From positions 1 to 33,731 of the forward strand of contig JAJEEM010000014.1 of the NCBI GenBank assembly GCA_022820995.1: a DNA stretch of 33,731 bases, given 5' to 3'. The translations under genes were made by a program, and so were the position numbers. Below, piece by piece: positions 31,269-33,731 of this stretch; the first letter of the stretch is position 1, and each line of letters starts with the position of its first letter. The notes under the pieces are model-generated. The model was not told the DNA's origin. It was given only the letters and a program-made list of their open reading frames with translations, and did no database searches. Source of the stretch: Gemmatimonadota bacterium (GTDB taxonomy: Bacteria > Gemmatimonadota > Gemmatimonadetes > Palauibacterales > Palauibacteraceae).

Positions 31269-32849
31269 GTGTCGCAGAAAAGGTTGTCCATGCGCAAGAT
31301 CCGAGAGCTGCTGCGCCTGAAGTACGAACTCGGGCGCAGCCACCGCGAGATCGCGATCTCGCTGGGTGTCGCCAACAGCACGGTGAGCGACTATGCGCGC
31401 CGGGCGAGGGCGGCCGGGATCTCGTGGCCGCTGCCGGAGGGGCTGGACGACACCGCTCTGGAGGCGGCGCTGTTCCCGCCGGCTCCGCCCTCGCGGGTTC
31501 CCCGTCCCGAGCCGGACTGGAACCGGGTGCACCGCGAGCTCCGGCGCCACAAGGGCGTCACGCTCAGGCTGTTGTGGCTGGAGTACCGGACGGCGCATCC
31601 GGACGGCTACGGGTACAGCCGCTTCTGCGACCGCTACCGGCTGTGGCGGGGGCGGCTGGACGTGGTGCTGCGCCAGGTGTACCGGGCGGGCGAGAAGGCG
31701 TTCGTCGACTACGCGGGCCCGAAGTTCACGGTCGTCGACGGGCGCACCGGCGAGGTGCGCGACGCGGTGGTCTTCGTCGGCGTGCTGGCGGCCTCGAACT
31801 ACACGTTCGTGGATGTGACGCGGAGCCGATCGCTGCCCGACTGGACGGCCTCGCACGTCCGCATGTTCGAGTTCTTCGGCGGAGTGCCCGAACTCGTGAT
31901 CCCGGACAACGAGAAGGCGGGGGTCCGGACGGCAAGCCGCTACGAGCCGGATCTGAACCCCACGTACCAGGAACTCGCCACCCACTACGGGACGACCGTG
32001 CTCCCGGCGCGGCCGGGCAAGCCCCGGGACAAGGCGAAGGCGGAGACCGCCGTCCAGCACGTCGAGCGCTGGGTCATGGCGCCGCTGCGCCACCAGACGT
32101 TCTTCTCGCTCGGCGAACTCCGAGACGCCATCGCGCCGCTCGTGGCCGCGCTCAACGAGCGGCCGTTCCAGAAGACCGAGGGCAGCCGTCTGAGCTGGTT
32201 CGAGGATCTGGACCGTCCGGCGCTGAGGCCGCTTCCCGCCCGGCGCTACGAGTTCGCCGAGTGGCGCAGGGCGCGGGTCAACATCGACTACCACATCCAG
32301 GCCGGCGGCCGCTTCTACAGCGTCCCCCACGCACTGGCCCGCCGCGAGGTCGATGTCCGGATCGCCGCTGCCACCGTCGAGATCTTCCACCGGCACCGGC
32401 GCGTCGCGGCCCACATCCGCGGCCGCCGGAAGGGCGCCTACACCACCGATCCGGCCCACATGCCCGCCGCCCACCGCGGCCACGCCGACTGGAGCCCGTC
32501 GAGGCTCATCGCATGGGGCCGAAGGATCGGACCCGACACCGCCGCCTTCGTCCAGCGGCTCCTCGAGAGCCGCCCCCACCCCGAACAGGGCTACCGCAGC
32601 TGCCTCGGCCTCATGCGCCTGGCACGCGCCTACCCCGCCGAGCGCATGGAGGCCGCCTGCCGCCGCGCCCTCGACATCGGCGCCCTCGGCTACGGATCGG
32701 TGAAGTCCATCCTCGCCTCCGGCCTCGACCGCGCCGGCGATGACGAGGCGCACACCCCGTCGCTGCCCGCCGAACACGAACACATCCGGGGACCGGACTA
32801 CTACGCCGCCTCCCGCAACGGAACGTCCCACAACCGAAAGGAGTCCTGA
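31269..32849 (+). CDS. istA: IS21-family transposase IstA
   Basis: A DDE transposase of 526 residues. It starts at GTG 31269 with GGAGGGAGAGGG upstream; ATG 31290 is an alternative. An N-terminal helix-turn-helix (about 8-45, LGRSHREIAISLGVANSTVSDY) precedes the RNase H-like core with Asp147 (FVDYAG), Asp213 (IPDNEKAGV) and Glu259 (KAKAETAVQHVERW). The C-terminal part matches the IS21 Mu-type domain (YHIQAGGRFYSVPHALA). All catalytic residues are present, so the element may be active. The istB gene starts five bases after its stop. Confidence 0.95.
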   Translation: MSQKRLSMRKIRELLRLKYELGRSHREIAISLGVANSTVSDYARRARAAGISWPLPEGLDDTALEAALFPPAPPSRVPRPEPDWNRVHRELRRHKGVTLRLLWLEYRTAHPDGYGYSRFCDRYRLWRGRLDVVLRQVYRAGEKAFVDYAGPKFTVVDGRTGEVRDAVVFVGVLAASNYTFVDVTRSRSLPDWTASHVRMFEFFGGVPELVIPDNEKAGVRTASRYEPDLNPTYQELATHYGTTVLPARPGKPRDKAKAETAVQHVERWVMAPLRHQTFFSLGELRDAIAPLVAALNERPFQKTEGSRLSWFEDLDRPALRPLPARRYEFAEWRRARVNIDYHIQAGGRFYSVPHALARREVDVRIAAATVEIFHRHRRVAAHIRGRRKGAYTTDPAHMPAAHRGHADWSPSRLIAWGRRIGPDTAAFVQRLLESRPHPEQGYRSCLGLMRLARAYPAERMEAACRRALDIGALGYGSVKSILASGLDRAGDDEAHTPSLPAEHEHIRGPDYYAASRNGTSHNRKES

Positions 32850-32854
32850 CCATC

Positions 32855-33607
32855 ATGCTTCGACAACCCACTCTCGACCTGCTCCACGAACTCCGGCTCG
32901 CAGGCATGGCCCAGGCGTTCGAGGAGCAGACCGCCATGCCCGACATCGCCGAACTCTCCTTCGAGGACCGCCTCTCGCTGCTGCTCGAGCGCGAGAAGAC
33001 CGAACGGGAACAGCGCCGCTACCAGAGGCTCAAGGGCCACGCCAGGCTCCACCTCGACGCCGCCATCGAAGACCTCAACTTCAAGGCCCCCCGCGGACTC
33101 GACCGCTCCCTCGTGCTCCGCCTCGCCTCCGGGCAGTGGATCCGGGACGGCCAGACCGTCCTCGTCACCGGAGCCACCGGGTCCGGCAAGTCCTACCTCG
33201 CCTGCGCACTCGGCCACCAGGCCTGCCGCAACGGCATCTCCACCCGCTACTACCGCCTCTCACGGCTCCTCGACGAACTCGCCCTCGCCCGCGGCGACGG
33301 CTCCTACCCCAAGCTCGTTCAGCGGCTCGCCAGAACCTGGCTCCTCATCCTCGACGACTGGGGCCTCGCTCCGCTCTCCGGACAGGGCCGCCACGATCTG
33401 CTCGAGATCCTCGACGACCGCTACGCCCGGCGCGGCACCCTGCTCGCCAGCCAGGTCCCCGTCGACCACTGGCACGATGTCGTCGGCGATCCGACCTTCG
33501 GCGACGCCATCCTCGACCGCCTCCTCAACAACGCACACAGGATCACCCTCAAGGGCGCTTCCATGAGGAGGCTCTACGACTCGACGAAGGACGGTGACAG
33601 CCGGTAG
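32855..33607 (+). CDS. istB: IS21-family helper ATPase IstB
   Basis: An AAA+ ATPase of 250 residues related to DnaC, which regulates target choice and IstA activity. Walker A is GATGSGKS (106-113) and Walker B is LLILDD (163-168). The N-terminal helical domain (1-80, LDLLHELRLAGMAQAFEEQ) is typical of IstB. ATG 32855 follows AAAGGAG by about 11 bases. It ends 124 bases before the right end of the element. Intact and full length. Confidence 0.95.
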   Translation: MLRQPTLDLLHELRLAGMAQAFEEQTAMPDIAELSFEDRLSLLLEREKTEREQRRYQRLKGHARLHLDAAIEDLNFKAPRGLDRSLVLRLASGQWIRDGQTVLVTGATGSGKSYLACALGHQACRNGISTRYYRLSRLLDELALARGDGSYPKLVQRLARTWLLILDDWGLAPLSGQGRHDLLEILDDRYARRGTLLASQVPVDHWHDVVGDPTFGDAILDRLLNNAHRITLKGASMRRLYDSTKDGDSR

Positions 33608-33731
33608 ACTCCAACCCTCCACCCACACCCCGGCTCCGCTATGGGCCCCCGCTTCCTCCAGAGTGATCGGCATGGATCGGAATCACCGGTCGGATTGTCG
33701 GAATCGGTGGTCGGCTTCGTCGGAATACGCA

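Larger units (their letters stand above)
31079..33731 (+). mobile_element. IS21-family insertion sequence, apparently complete
   Basis: The element carries istA and istB in order. The left end begins TGCGGATTCCGACG at 31079, and the complement of the right end reads TGCGTATTCCGACG, so 13 of 14 terminal bases match, with the TG...CA ends of IS21. Its last base is the last base of the window, so the target duplication cannot be seen. Length 2653 bp, usual for the family. It interrupts the gene at 30734. Confidence 0.88.

Overview
The window looks like a high-GC bacterial chromosome segment with a conserved housekeeping part (about 1-20630) and an accessory part (about 20630-33731). The actABCDEF cluster for alternative complex III, a 2-oxoglutarate dehydrogenase E1, lipobox lipoproteins and a signal-peptide metallo-hydrolase indicate an aerobic, diderm-like bacterium. 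Gemmatimonadota or a related high-GC phylum is a reasonable guess, but it is only an inference, because no rRNA or marker gene is present.

Housekeeping part. On the left edge, a minus-strand histidine-rich protein runs off the window and sits beside a DUF411 metal-binding lipoprotein. A MscS channel and an amidohydrolase-like protein that has lost its metal-binding histidines follow on the plus strand. A PlsC-type acyltransferase (minus) is divergent from a metallo-beta-lactamase-fold hydrolase and sucA (both plus). Next come two tandemly duplicated small membrane/coiled-coil genes with hendecad repeats, a Sel1-repeat lipoprotein, a PDZ-M48 protease lipoprotein and a small coiled-coil protein. 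The six-gene act operon (minus, tightly overlapping) is a quinol-oxidising complex: ActA pentaheme cytochrome, ActB iron-sulfur protein, ActC and ActF membrane subunits, ActD membrane anchor, ActE monoheme cytochrome. Six tRNA genes (Val, Asp, Ala, Thr, Gly, Pro) follow behind one good promoter.

Accessory part. It begins directly after tRNA-Pro, where a 14-bp piece of the tRNA 3' end recurs about 119 bp downstream. It is visibly less GC-rich than the left part and is packed with probable defence genes. A minus-strand set holds an XRE regulator, an ImmA/IrrE metalloprotease, a MmeI-like single-chain type IIL restriction-modification enzyme and a HEPN-motif protein. Divergent from it is a compact three-gene ubiquitin-like operon: a multiubiquitin-domain protein, an E2-like protein of the Prok-E2_E type without a cysteine at the usual catalytic place, and a JAB deubiquitinase-E1 fusion. 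The divergent intergenic region holds a perfect 8+8 bp palindrome overlapping a consensus -35 box, a likely operator that would couple both sets. Beyond it lie an HhH DNA glycosylase that looks shortened at its N-terminus, a small membrane protein next to a second HEPN-motif protein, and an unrecognised gene cut by an intact IS21-family element (istA, istB, terminal repeats). The window ends on the last base of that element.

Most interesting: the ubiquitin-like operon with a degenerate E2 and a JAB-E1 fusion, set under an apparent XRE/ImmA switch next to a type IIL restriction enzyme. Its gene families have been noted in comparative genomics, but I know of no function shown for this arrangement.
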